A DNA stretch of 6,651 nt from Pseudomonadales bacterium (GCA_022360535.1 JAKSCP010000354.1:1-6651), one strand, 5' to 3'; positions 1 to 6,331 are shown, counted from the stretch's first letter. Numbers and translations are program-made. Notes: a model not told the origin generated them from the letters alone.

Positions 1-2
1 TG

Positions 3-197
3 CAACGGCTCTCGGGGTTGAGTGACGGCAGATTTAATGAAGCAGTGAGAACTCTGAAACGTCAGGGGTTCAAAACAGAACCAGCAATCGCTCAGCTGCT
101 AGGACTTAGCGGAGACCCTTATGTCGAGGTTGCCGCATTACGAAATCGTGATGATGGCGAGTTGTGTAGGTTATTGGAGAAGGTAAAAAATGTCTGA
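3..197 (+). CDS. 3' end of an unrecognised protein gene (5' end outside window)
   Basis: One frame is open from the left edge to a TGA at 195-197, giving the last 64 residues of a protein that starts upstream of the window. The piece is polar and looks helical (it contains RFNEAVRTLKRQG and a C-terminal DDGELCRLLEKVKNV), with no signal peptide or membrane segment. I do not recognise the family. A distant resemblance to the C-terminal helices of DUF2336-type proteins crossed my mind but is too weak to call. The stop lies 8 nt inside the next gene (ATGTCTGA overlap), and the ribosome binding site of that gene lies inside this frame. This arrangement suggests translational coupling and supports the frame being real. 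An open stretch of this length can also arise by chance, so certainty is moderate. Confidence 0.5.
   Translation, partial: QRLSGLSDGRFNEAVRTLKRQGFKTEPAIAQLLGLSGDPYVEVAALRNRDDGELCRLLEKVKNV
176..183 (+). promoter_or_regulatory. ribosome binding site of the SDR gene
   Basis: GGAGAAGG lies 6 nt upstream of the ATG at 190 and fixes that start. It sits inside the 3' end of the upstream frame, so ribosomes finishing that frame end on top of this start region. Confidence 0.7.
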
Positions 198-924
198 ACC
201 TGTTTGTTTAATTGTAGGCGCCGGAGATTACATCGGTGCTGCAATCGCCCGAAAATTTTCCCAGGGCGGCTACACCATTTGCCTCGGACGCCGCAACGGC
301 GAAAAATCCGAGGGCCTGGTGCAGGAAATCACCAGCAACGGCGGAAAAGCCCACGCCTACTCTCTGGATGCAAGGGAAGAAACTCAAATCGCCGAGCGCT
401 TTGCTGCGATTGAAAAAGACATCGGCCCACTGGAAGTGGTTATCTCTAATCCTGGCGGCAACGTGAATTTCCCAATACAAGAAACAACAGAGCGAGTCTT
501 TTACAAAGTCTGGCGAATGGCTTGCTTCACCGGGTTCCTCACTGGGCGCGAAGCAGCGAAATACATGGTGCCCCGTGGTCGCGGGTCAATTTTCTTTACT
601 GGGGCTACCGCCAGCATGCGCGGTGGCAGTGGATTTGCCGCCTTCGCCAGCGCGAAATTTGCCTTGCGCGGGCTGGCACAAAGTATCGCCCGTGAACTCG
701 GCCCTCAAGGAATTCACGTCGCTCACCTCATAATAGATTCAGGCGTGGATACTGAATTCGTGCGCGATCGTATTCGTGATCGCGGCGGCAACCCCGAGGA
801 ATTACCAGAGAATACTCTGATGAATCCTGCATCGGTAGGCGAAGCCTATTGGATGTTGCATCAGCAGACACCGGATGCATGGACTCACGAATTAGACCTT
901 CGCCCGTATGGCGAAAAGTGGTAG
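190..924 (+). CDS. atypical short-chain dehydrogenase/reductase (SDR) family protein
   Basis: This is a 244-residue cytosolic Rossmann-fold protein of classical SDR length. The N-terminal nucleotide-binding turn is present as GAGDYIG (10-16), followed by RR (34-35) after beta-2, which would favour NADP(H), and by SNPGG (86-90) at the usual NNAG position. The second half has the SDR ending ARELGPQGIHVAHL (167-180). The active site is abnormal: the YxxxK motif reads F152-A-S-A-K156, the catalytic Ser position is Ala139, and the helix-4 Asn position appears to be Cys112. Only the Lys is kept. I recall relatives annotated as SDR oxidoreductases that also carry FAxAK, so this may be a property of the subfamily and not a recent mutation. 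The substrate is unknown; it may be a non-classical reductase, an isomerase-like enzyme or a non-catalytic binding protein. It starts inside the upstream frame and is followed 23 nt later by the isomerase gene, so an operon is likely. The SDR fold is certain, the activity is not. Confidence 0.9.
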   Translation: MSEPVCLIVGAGDYIGAAIARKFSQGGYTICLGRRNGEKSEGLVQEITSNGGKAHAYSLDAREETQIAERFAAIEKDIGPLEVVISNPGGNVNFPIQETTERVFYKVWRMACFTGFLTGREAAKYMVPRGRGSIFFTGATASMRGGSGFAAFASAKFALRGLAQSIARELGPQGIHVAHLIIDSGVDTEFVRDRIRDRGGNPEELPENTLMNPASVGEAYWMLHQQTPDAWTHELDLRPYGEKW

Positions 925-947
925 CAAGAGAAACAGGAAATATAGAA

Positions 948-1556
948 ATGAGTGTAGTTGTAGATTTTCATTATGATTTCGGAAGCCCCAATACCTACTT
1001 CTGTCATCGGGTTATACCTCAGATCGAAGAGCGCACCGGCGCGAAGTTCAATTACTTTCCAGTGTTATTGGGGGGCATCTTCAGAGCGACCAATAACAAG
1101 TCACCCATTGAGCAGTTCGCCGAAGTCAAAAACAAAAAAGAATACAACGCGAGAGAAACTGAGCGCTTCATTGCAAAAAACGGCATCAACAAATTTCAGT
1201 TTAATCCCAATTTTCCAGTTAACACCTTACTCCTCATGCGCGGCGCCATTTATGCCAGTGCCGAAGATTACTACTCAGATTATATTGAGACGGCGTACAT
1301 CGGAATGTGGGAGCTAGGACTCGATATGTCGGACGTCGAAGTTGCCGGAAAACACTTTACAGAGGCGGGACTCCCGGCAGAAGTAATCCTCTCGGCGACA
1401 CAGAATCCGGAAGTAAAGCAACAGCTCATCGATAATACCACTGCGTCAGTTGATCGGGGCAGTTTTGGTTCGCCAACATTCTTTGTGGGTGATGAGATGT
1501 ATTTCGGCAAAGATCGATTGCGCGAAGTGGAAGAGGAAATCCTGGCACAGGGCTAA
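948..1556 (+). CDS. 2-hydroxychromene-2-carboxylate isomerase / GST-kappa-like (DsbA superfamily) protein
   Basis: This 202-residue thioredoxin-fold protein belongs to the DSBA-like family that includes bacterial HCCA isomerases (NahD type) and kappa glutathione transferases. The N-terminal strand and active-site turn read DFHYDFGSPNTY (6-17). Ser13 is at the place of the catalytic serine that in this branch replaces the CxxC of DsbA. Family hallmarks follow: PVLLGGIFRATNN (38-50), NPNFPVNTLLLMR (86-98) and the cis-proline loop GSFGSPTFFV with Pro176. The length is normal for the family. The frame is open further upstream (from 849), but ATG 948 is chosen because AGGAAA (935-940) lies 7 nt before it and homologues start right at this beta strand. 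In known members glutathione is cofactor or cosubstrate, and NahD acts in naphthalene catabolism. No other aromatic-degradation gene is here, so the substrate is open. It is co-directional with the SDR gene, 23 nt downstream. Confidence 0.9.
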   Translation: MSVVVDFHYDFGSPNTYFCHRVIPQIEERTGAKFNYFPVLLGGIFRATNNKSPIEQFAEVKNKKEYNARETERFIAKNGINKFQFNPNFPVNTLLLMRGAIYASAEDYYSDYIETAYIGMWELGLDMSDVEVAGKHFTEAGLPAEVILSATQNPEVKQQLIDNTTASVDRGSFGSPTFFVGDEMYFGKDRLREVEEEILAQG

Positions 1557-1562
1557 GTCTGA

Positions 1563-2147
1563 TCACCCAGCCCGATCGAAGTAACGCACCAGTTCGATGG
1601 GCTCGCGAAAAGAATCAGGTTGGATTGTCATCTCTATACGCAGCCGCTGCCCTTCCGCTTCCAGCGTATAGATCTCAATAGTGAAGCCCCCATCCCGTGG
1701 CCGGGCTTCCACCACCAGGCTATTGTCCTCAAACAAGCCTTCGGACCAGTCTTCACCTCCCTCGGTGTAGAAGGAATTCGCTGAGACTCGGCGACGGCGT
1801 CCGTCGGTGTGGAAGATACGCTGAAAACCGTCCTCATAGCGAAATGTGAATTCCGGATCAAAAAACTGAATTTCTAATACATCGTCATAAGAGATACGGT
1901 CATACAGTTCATGTTCCGGCGGGCCGCCGCGGTAGAAATCTTCCCGCCGATTGAAAAGGCTTCGACCGCCTTTGCCACCTCCGGCTTCGATGGCTTCTTC
2001 GACCTGATCATCCGTGTTGTCACTAAGCTCGTCGTTGATAACCCAACGACCTGCGATATCTGCACGGATGTCTGCAGATTGTGCGCCGCTATTGTGTGTC
2101 ACGAGACACAGCAATAGAAAAGCAATACTGGAACGTAAAATCCTCAT
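1563..2147 (-). CDS. small secreted protein of unknown function
   Basis: The product has 194 residues. An N-terminal signal peptide is clear: basic MRILR, hydrophobic core at 8-16 and a likely cut after Ala22 (SGA|QS). The Cys at 14 is inside the core and does not form a proper lipobox, so this is probably a soluble periplasmic or secreted protein and not a lipoprotein. The mature part opens with IAGRWVINDELSD (31-43), a pattern I associate with poorly characterised exported beta-rich proteins whose first strand carries a GxW motif. It continues with an acidic segment (42-55), a Gly/Arg-rich segment (56-75) and alternating hydrophobic strands with many Asp, Glu and Arg. The end reads PIELVRYFDR, typical of a closing beta strand in such proteins. 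I cannot assign a function. It is the last gene of the leftward cluster, 57 nt after the transporter, and converges on the isomerase gene with only 6 nt between stops. The start has only a weak AGG upstream. Confidence 0.8.
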   Translation of the reverse strand: MRILRSSIAFLLLCLVTHNSGAQSADIRADIAGRWVINDELSDNTDDQVEEAIEAGGGKGGRSLFNRREDFYRGGPPEHELYDRISYDDVLEIQFFDPEFTFRYEDGFQRIFHTDGRRRRVSANSFYTEGGEDWSEGLFEDNSLVVEARPRDGGFTIEIYTLEAEGQRLRIEMTIQPDSFREPIELVRYFDRAG

Positions 2148-2204
2148 AGGCCTAGATTGGTGGTTTCCAGAGCCCTAGTCAAGACGACGAGCGTGCAATT
2201 CGAA

Positions 2205-3578
2205 CTAAGGACGCTGAAAAAACACGCTGCATTGACGAATGGTCATGCGAGCAGCAATCACCAACAGCAGAAACAACACCACGTAGTACAGCGGAAAGGC
2301 AGACAACGATTCGACGAAGACAGATTCGTTAAGCGCATCGCCCTGTAGCTCCCCGGCCCCACGCTCCCTCAGCGTTGCAACCAGCACGGTATAGAAAAGA
2401 CTGGCCGCGCCCAAACCCAGATTCAGGGCCAAGCCCTTAAAGCTGAGCACGGTTGCACGAATATCCGAACCCACTTCGCGATTGATGTAGTAACTGGCCT
2501 GGAATTGCACCATGCCCATCATAGCGAAGGCACCAACGGCAAACAGCACGCCGTAAATTGGAATCGCAAAACTGATTCCGATTAATCCCAACATCAGAAT
2601 CGAAGACAAGACGACAAAGTTAAAGAATGGCGAATGGCTACTCACCAGATAACGGGAAAACTTGGCATTCGCGATGCCGATCAAGGACATACCAGCACCT
2701 ACGAAACCAAACCAAGATACGGGTATGTCGATAATTCGATAATACTCACTTGCCAGCACCGCAAACTGCCTGCCAACTGAATCCAAAGCAAGAGCGGCAA
2801 GAATGACAAACAGCACAAAGCGATGATTGAGAGTCCAGCGTGCTGCGTTAAAAATCTGTTTAAAAGGTTCTAATAGTGAACCCAGGCCGGAACCGGAACG
2901 TGCGGGTTTGTCAGACGCACCATCATCCAGCTCATGCATACCCAAGGTAGTAACAAGCACGCAGCAGGCGGTGATAAGTGTGAGGATAACCGGCAAGCGA
3001 ATCACCAGCTCCTGGTCCAAACGCCAGTCGGGGTTAAAGATGGCCAGAGCGCCGTTCACCACAGACGGGTCGTAGGCGAAGGCGCCGAGAATCATGGTGA
3101 CAAAGAAGCCAATTGAAACCACGAAGGTGGTGCGTTCCAGGATCTGCGCCCACTCGTCTTCTCTGCCTAGTGCCTTTAACGAATCATAAGCAAGCGCCTC
3201 GTCCGCGCCACTCGCTGCCGCTTCCGACAAGCCGGAGCAGATTCGGTTACCCAGAAACATCAGAAACAGCAGATTGGATGCACCGATTGGCGCAAACACA
3301 ATCAACGCCATCTCAATCACCATTAATACCGCAGCATAGACCAATAGCTGTTTTCGACCGACCACATCCGCCATGGCTCCGGACGGCACCTCGGCAAGCA
3401 CAATACTGATTGCCCAAACGATATTGAGGATAGCGAACTGTTCCAGCGTCAGGCCGAAGTCCAGGAACAGAATGGTGAAAATGGGGTAGTAGAAACGCGC
3501 TGTGTATAACAGTCGAAACAATGTAAAACGACGCAAATTACCTTCGAGTCGTTTCTGCTCTTGCGCGTCACTGACCAT
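2205..3578 (-). CDS. major facilitator superfamily (MFS) transporter
   Basis: This 457-residue inner-membrane protein has about 12 hydrophobic segments in two halves. The halves are separated by a polar cytoplasmic linker (roughly 214-250, rich in D, S, K and R). MFS motif A is visible between TM2 and TM3 as GAMADVVGRK (67-76), preceded by the EVPSG typical of drug/solute:H+ antiporter-like members. A second marker, SGADEALAYDSL (123-134), occurs after TM4 in a poorly characterised branch of MFS proteins. The substrate cannot be read from the sequence. The gene begins 46 nt after the dehalogenase stop on the same strand, so cotranscription is plausible, with a role in uptake or efflux of the halogenated compound or its product as a guess. 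The ATG at 3578 is the only Met codon before the first membrane segments but lacks a good Shine-Dalgarno; a GGA lies in the loop of a hairpin just upstream. Confidence 0.92.
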   Translation of the reverse strand: MVSDAQEQKRLEGNLRRFTLFRLLYTARFYYPIFTILFLDFGLTLEQFAILNIVWAISIVLAEVPSGAMADVVGRKQLLVYAAVLMVIEMALIVFAPIGASNLLFLMFLGNRICSGLSEAAASGADEALAYDSLKALGREDEWAQILERTTFVVSIGFFVTMILGAFAYDPSVVNGALAIFNPDWRLDQELVIRLPVILTLITACCVLVTTLGMHELDDGASDKPARSGSGLGSLLEPFKQIFNAARWTLNHRFVLFVILAALALDSVGRQFAVLASEYYRIIDIPVSWFGFVGAGMSLIGIANAKFSRYLVSSHSPFFNFVVLSSILMLGLIGISFAIPIYGVLFAVGAFAMMGMVQFQASYYINREVGSDIRATVLSFKGLALNLGLGAASLFYTVLVATLRERGAGELQGDALNESVFVESLSAFPLYYVVLFLLLVIAARMTIRQCSVFFQRP

Positions 3579-3588
3579 AGATTGTATT

Positions 3589-3606
3589 GCCAGTTATTCC
3601 ACTGGC
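3589..3606 (-). other. perfect hairpin in the dehalogenase-transporter intergenic gap
   Basis: The inverted repeat GCCAGT / ACTGGC has a 6-nt loop (GGAATA in the mRNA sense). Its base is about 10 nt from the transporter start codon. No T-tract follows in the transcribed direction, so it does not look like an intrinsic terminator. Possible roles are translational control of the transporter, since the only purine-rich SD-like bases are in the loop, or an mRNA processing or stability element. Six base pairs can arise by chance. Confidence 0.4.
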
Positions 3607-3624
3607 TGGGGATTTGTGGAAGCC

Positions 3625-4503
3625 TTACAGCAAACTGCTGCGCCAGGTGGCGATAGCTTGCCCAATCTCGTCAGGCGAGTCTTCCTGCAAAAAGTGATTT
3701 CCACTTACGGTAATCTCTTGCTGATTAGGCCAACTACGACAGAACTCACGCTGTGGACCAATCAAAATAGCGCCAGGATCGGCGTTGATAAATAATTTGG
3801 GTATATCAGATTCAGTCAACCAATCGGCATAAGACTGGACGATCTCTACTACCTCTTGTGGCTCACCTTCGATAGGGATTTGCCGCGGCCAGGTTAGTGT
3901 TGGTCTGCGATCTTCGCCCACATTAGCGAACGGCCGCCGATAGACCGCCATTTCTTCTTCACTCAATTCGCGCAAGATTGAACCAGGCAGTACTCTTTCC
4001 ACAAACACATTTTTTTCCAGCACCATTTCCTCACCGGCTGGTGATCGGAAACCCTGAAACACGCCGCGGGCCGCTTCCGGCCAATCATCCCAGGACACCG
4101 GACAAACGATCCCTTCCATGTAAGCGATGCCCATAACCGAATCACGATGCCGATTTGCCCAGTCGAATCCAAGAGCCGACCCCCAGTCATGGATGACCAG
4201 TGTTACATTGTCTTTCACACCCAGTGCGTCCCAGGCCGCATCCAGATACTCCCGATGCTCGGCAAAGGTGTAGCGATCAGGACCGGAGTCTTCCAGCTTG
4301 TCAGAATCCCCCATACCAATCAGATCGACTGCTATACAACGACCCTGATTCTGCAGGTGGGGCATGATGTTGCGCCATAGATAGGAAGACGTCGGATTAC
4401 CATGCTGGAAAACTATGGGGTTACCCTCACCCATTTCCACATAGGCCATGGTCTTACCATTGACCGTGATTGATTTTTTCGGAAGTTCTTCGGCGCTCAT
4501 CAT
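3625..4503 (-). CDS. haloalkane dehalogenase, HLD-II subfamily (LinB/DhaA-like)
   Basis: This 292-residue alpha/beta hydrolase hydrolyses carbon-halogen bonds of haloalkanes to alcohol, halide and a proton (EC 3.8.1.5). The sequence matches what I recall of LinB almost without gaps. All five catalytic residues are seen: nucleophile Asp106 in HDWGSALG, halide-binding Trp107 and Asn36 (HGNPTSS), acid Glu130 (YMEG) and base His270 in GNHFLQEDSPDE. These are each exactly two residues below LinB numbering (D108, W109, N38, E132, H272), which is the HLD-II arrangement. The cap domain lies between about 131 and 210. There is no signal peptide after start selection, so it is cytosolic; LinB is reported periplasmic without a classical signal. 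The frame is open to 4590, but AGGAGGA at 4511-4517 lies 7 nt before ATG 4503 and fixes the start; the adjacent ATG at 4500 is a less likely alternative. It is first in the leftward cluster with the MFS transporter and divergent from the acyl-CoA synthetase. A Renilla-luciferase-like activity is a remote alternative because that enzyme shares the fold and pentad. Confidence 0.93.
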   Translation of the reverse strand: MMSAEELPKKSITVNGKTMAYVEMGEGNPIVFQHGNPTSSYLWRNIMPHLQNQGRCIAVDLIGMGDSDKLEDSGPDRYTFAEHREYLDAAWDALGVKDNVTLVIHDWGSALGFDWANRHRDSVMGIAYMEGIVCPVSWDDWPEAARGVFQGFRSPAGEEMVLEKNVFVERVLPGSILRELSEEEMAVYRRPFANVGEDRRPTLTWPRQIPIEGEPQEVVEIVQSYADWLTESDIPKLFINADPGAILIGPQREFCRSWPNQQEITVSGNHFLQEDSPDEIGQAIATWRSSLL

Positions 4504-4510
4504 ATGACTT

Positions 4511-4517
4511 TCCTCCT
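4511..4517 (-). promoter_or_regulatory. strong ribosome binding site of the dehalogenase gene
   Basis: AGGAGGA on the minus strand, a near-perfect anti-SD match, lies 7 nt before the first of two adjacent ATG codons (4501-4503 and 4498-4500). It excludes the longer in-frame N-terminal extension, which would have to be translated straight through it. It is the best SD in the window, suggesting efficient translation of the dehalogenase. Confidence 0.8.
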
Positions 4518-4543
4518 GATTCCCCCTACCTAGAGTGTGCGGC

Positions 4544-4572
4544 AGCATAACCTCCCAGCCAGGCCGATTCAA
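4544..4572 (-). promoter_or_regulatory. candidate sigma-70 promoter for the dehalogenase cluster
   Basis: On the minus strand, TTGAAT (4567-4572) is followed after 17 nt by TATGCT (4544-4549). Each hexamer has 4 of 6 consensus bases. Transcription would start near 4537 and give a leader of roughly 34 nt carrying the strong SD. This is identified by eye only. Confidence 0.35.
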
Positions 4573-4597
4573 TGCGCCGAGAAGAGCCACAGGTCAA

Positions 4598-4627
4598 TTG
4601 AACTGCTTAGCCGTAATCAGCTATGCT
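4598..4627 (+). promoter_or_regulatory. candidate sigma-70 promoter for the acyl-CoA synthetase gene
   Basis: TTGAAC (4598-4603) and TATGCT (4622-4627) are separated by 18 nt, each with 4 of 6 consensus bases. Transcription would start near 4634, about 45 nt before the start codon. The -35 overlaps the perfect palindrome TCAATTGA (4594-4601), which could be half of an operator or chance. The -10 hexamer is identical to that of the divergent candidate promoter. Confidence 0.35.
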
Positions 4628-4664
4628 CCACTTCCGCATTGCATCCAGTCGGAAGAAAACATAC

Positions 4665-4670
4665 GGGGGA
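4665..4670 (+). promoter_or_regulatory. ribosome binding site of the acyl-CoA synthetase gene
   Basis: GGGGGA lies 8 nt upstream of ATG 4679 and supports that start over the upstream in-frame codons. A second in-frame ATG two codons later (4685) would have a spacing of 14 nt, which is less good. Confidence 0.6.
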
Positions 4671-4678
4671 TTTACCGA

Positions 4679-6313
4679 ATGACTATGCAAAATACACCTC
4701 TGCTGATGTCCAGAATTCTCGGCCGAGGCGCTGAGCTCGATCCAGATGTTGAAGTTGTCACTGCACAAGCAGATGGCACACATCGGCAGACATTGAAACA
4801 AACCTGGGAGCGAGCCCAGCAGTTAGCCAACGCTCTGGATGCCCACGGCATTCAAATTGGTGATCGGGTTGCCAGCTTTATGTGGAATAACTACCGTCAC
4901 CTGGAACTCTATCAAGGGGTTCCCAGCATGGGCTCGGTACTGCACACCCTTAACATCAGGCTCTCACCTGCGGATCTCGAGTACATCATCAACCATGCAG
5001 GTGACAGGGTTATTTTTGCTGACGAAGATCTGTTGCCGCTACTGGAACCGTTGTGGGGGAAAATTCCCTGCGTTGAGTTACTCGTGATTTGTCGTCACGG
5101 CGAGGGCGGTGAGAGCAGCTTTGAGAATCAAATCGACTACGAAGATTTTATCGCCGGTCATGAACCTTCCTATGACTGGCCTGATATTCCTGAGACGGCT
5201 CCAATGGGCTTGTGTTATACCTCAGGAACAACTGGCAATCCCAAAGGAGTAATGTATACCAACCGCTCCACTTACCTGCATACACTGACTGAATCCCTGG
5301 TCGACTCAATCGGCTTGTCATCATTGGATTCCTTACTCGGCATTGTGCCAATGTTTCATGCGATGGGTTGGGGTTTGCCTTTTGCTGCATCCATGCTGGG
5401 TACCAAGCAAGTCATGCCTCATCGCTTCATGACGCCGGACTCCTTCCTCAATCTGATACAGAACGAAGACGTGACGATTTCCGCCGGTGTTCCGACTATA
5501 TGGCAAGGCGTGCGCGCGACACTCGAAGCAAAACCAGACACCTGGGACCTGTCCAAACTCACCCGCTGCACCTGTGGCGGATCTGCTCCACCGATTGAGA
5601 TGCTGCGCTGGTACTGGGAAACCTACAATATTGAAATGCTGCAGGGCTGGGGTATGACGGAAACCAACCCACTGGGCACTCTGTCACGGAAAGTGGCCAA
5701 GCGCTCCCATATTGGTATTTCCGAAGACCAGCAATTCGAGAACATCGCAAAAGCCGGTCTGGCCATGCCCGGACTGGAAATCGAAATTTTCGATGAAGAA
5801 TGGAATCCCTTGCCTCACGATGGCGAGGCCATTGGCGAACTCTGTATTCGTGGTCCATGGATTGCTTCTGAATACTACAACGATCCGCAACCGGAGAAAT
5901 TTCACGACGGTTGGCTTGTCACCGGTGACGTGGCAAAGATCGATCCTGAGCAGTACATCATTATCTGTGATCGCTCTAAGGACATGATTAAGTCCGGTGG
6001 CGAGTGGATATCTTCTGTCGATTTGGAAAATCATATCGTTGCCCTACCGGAAATCGCCCAGGCGGCGGTAGTTGCGCAACCTCATCCGAAATGGGATGAA
6101 CGCCCGGTAGCAGTGGTGACTATGGCGGAAGGTCAGGAGTTGGATCAAGCTGCAGTCATCGAACACTGCAGTAAGATTTTTGCCAAGTGGCAACTTCCCG
6201 ATGAAGTCATTGCAGTTGACTCCATGCCGATTGGACCAACAGGCAAGATCGAGAAGAAGACCATTCGTGCCAACTTTGAGAAAGACGGCTACAAACTGCC
6301 CGATCTTCGCTAA
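4679..6313 (+). CDS. medium/long-chain fatty acyl-CoA synthetase (AlkK-like)
   Basis: This 544-residue ANL-superfamily enzyme activates a carboxylic acid with ATP to an acyl-adenylate and then to acyl-CoA in the cytosol, feeding beta-oxidation. The core motifs appear in order: P-loop YTSGTTGNPKG (180-190), A4/A5 region with GWGMTETNP (323-331), hinge-side GWLVTGD (411-417), ICDRSKDMIKSGGEWIS (429-445) and the C-terminal catalytic lysine in PTGKIEKK (Lys523). The length and the segments WNNYRHLELY and PMFHAMGWG closely follow Pseudomonas AlkK, a medium-chain acyl-CoA synthetase of alkane degradation. Chain-length preference cannot be read here. The frame is open from 4535, but ATG 4679 is chosen because GGGGGA precedes it and family proteins start at about this point. 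It is divergent from the dehalogenase. Together with unlinked alcohol and aldehyde dehydrogenases it could process terminal alcohols formed from haloalkanes, which is inference. A strong terminator follows 18 nt after the stop. Confidence 0.93.
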   Translation: MTMQNTPLLMSRILGRGAELDPDVEVVTAQADGTHRQTLKQTWERAQQLANALDAHGIQIGDRVASFMWNNYRHLELYQGVPSMGSVLHTLNIRLSPADLEYIINHAGDRVIFADEDLLPLLEPLWGKIPCVELLVICRHGEGGESSFENQIDYEDFIAGHEPSYDWPDIPETAPMGLCYTSGTTGNPKGVMYTNRSTYLHTLTESLVDSIGLSSLDSLLGIVPMFHAMGWGLPFAASMLGTKQVMPHRFMTPDSFLNLIQNEDVTISAGVPTIWQGVRATLEAKPDTWDLSKLTRCTCGGSAPPIEMLRWYWETYNIEMLQGWGMTETNPLGTLSRKVAKRSHIGISEDQQFENIAKAGLAMPGLEIEIFDEEWNPLPHDGEAIGELCIRGPWIASEYYNDPQPEKFHDGWLVTGDVAKIDPEQYIIICDRSKDMIKSGGEWISSVDLENHIVALPEIAQAAVVAQPHPKWDERPVAVVTMAEGQELDQAAVIEHCSKIFAKWQLPDEVIAVDSMPIGPTGKIEKKTIRANFEKDGYKLPDLR

Positions 6314-6331
6314 CTCCGCGATTACTGCATG

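Noticed and set aside
208..480. Antisense open frame within the SDR gene
   Set aside because: The same reasoning applies: the + strand frame has clear SDR motifs over the full length.
849..947. Longer start of the isomerase gene overlapping the SDR gene
   Set aside because: The family begins at the beta strand after Met 948, which has its own AGGAAA; the extra 33 residues are an out-of-frame reading of the SDR 3' end.
1550..1573. GGGCT / AGCCC inverted repeat between the convergent stops as a terminator
   Set aside because: It has only 5 bp, a long loop and no T-tract on either side, so it is not supported as an intrinsic terminator.
2147..2154. Palindrome TAGGCCTA at the start of the secreted-protein gene
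   Set aside because: An 8-bp palindrome is common by chance, it overlaps the start codon and there is no repeat of it elsewhere that I noticed.
4504..4590. N-terminal extension of the dehalogenase to 4590 on the minus strand
   Set aside because: It would place the strong AGGAGGA inside the coding region, and LinB/DhaA begin near the MSAEE start. The extension reads as non-homologous leader.
4535..4678. In-frame N-terminal extension of the acyl-CoA synthetase starting at GTG 4535
   Set aside because: It has no SD, the translated part is unlike the family N terminus, and it runs through the candidate promoters. ATG 4679 has GGGGGA at good spacing.
5684..6034. Antisense open frames within the acyl-CoA synthetase gene (also 5559-5858)
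   Set aside because: They lie opposite a well-conserved coding region, have no recognisable domain and no convincing SD; they are shadows of codon bias.
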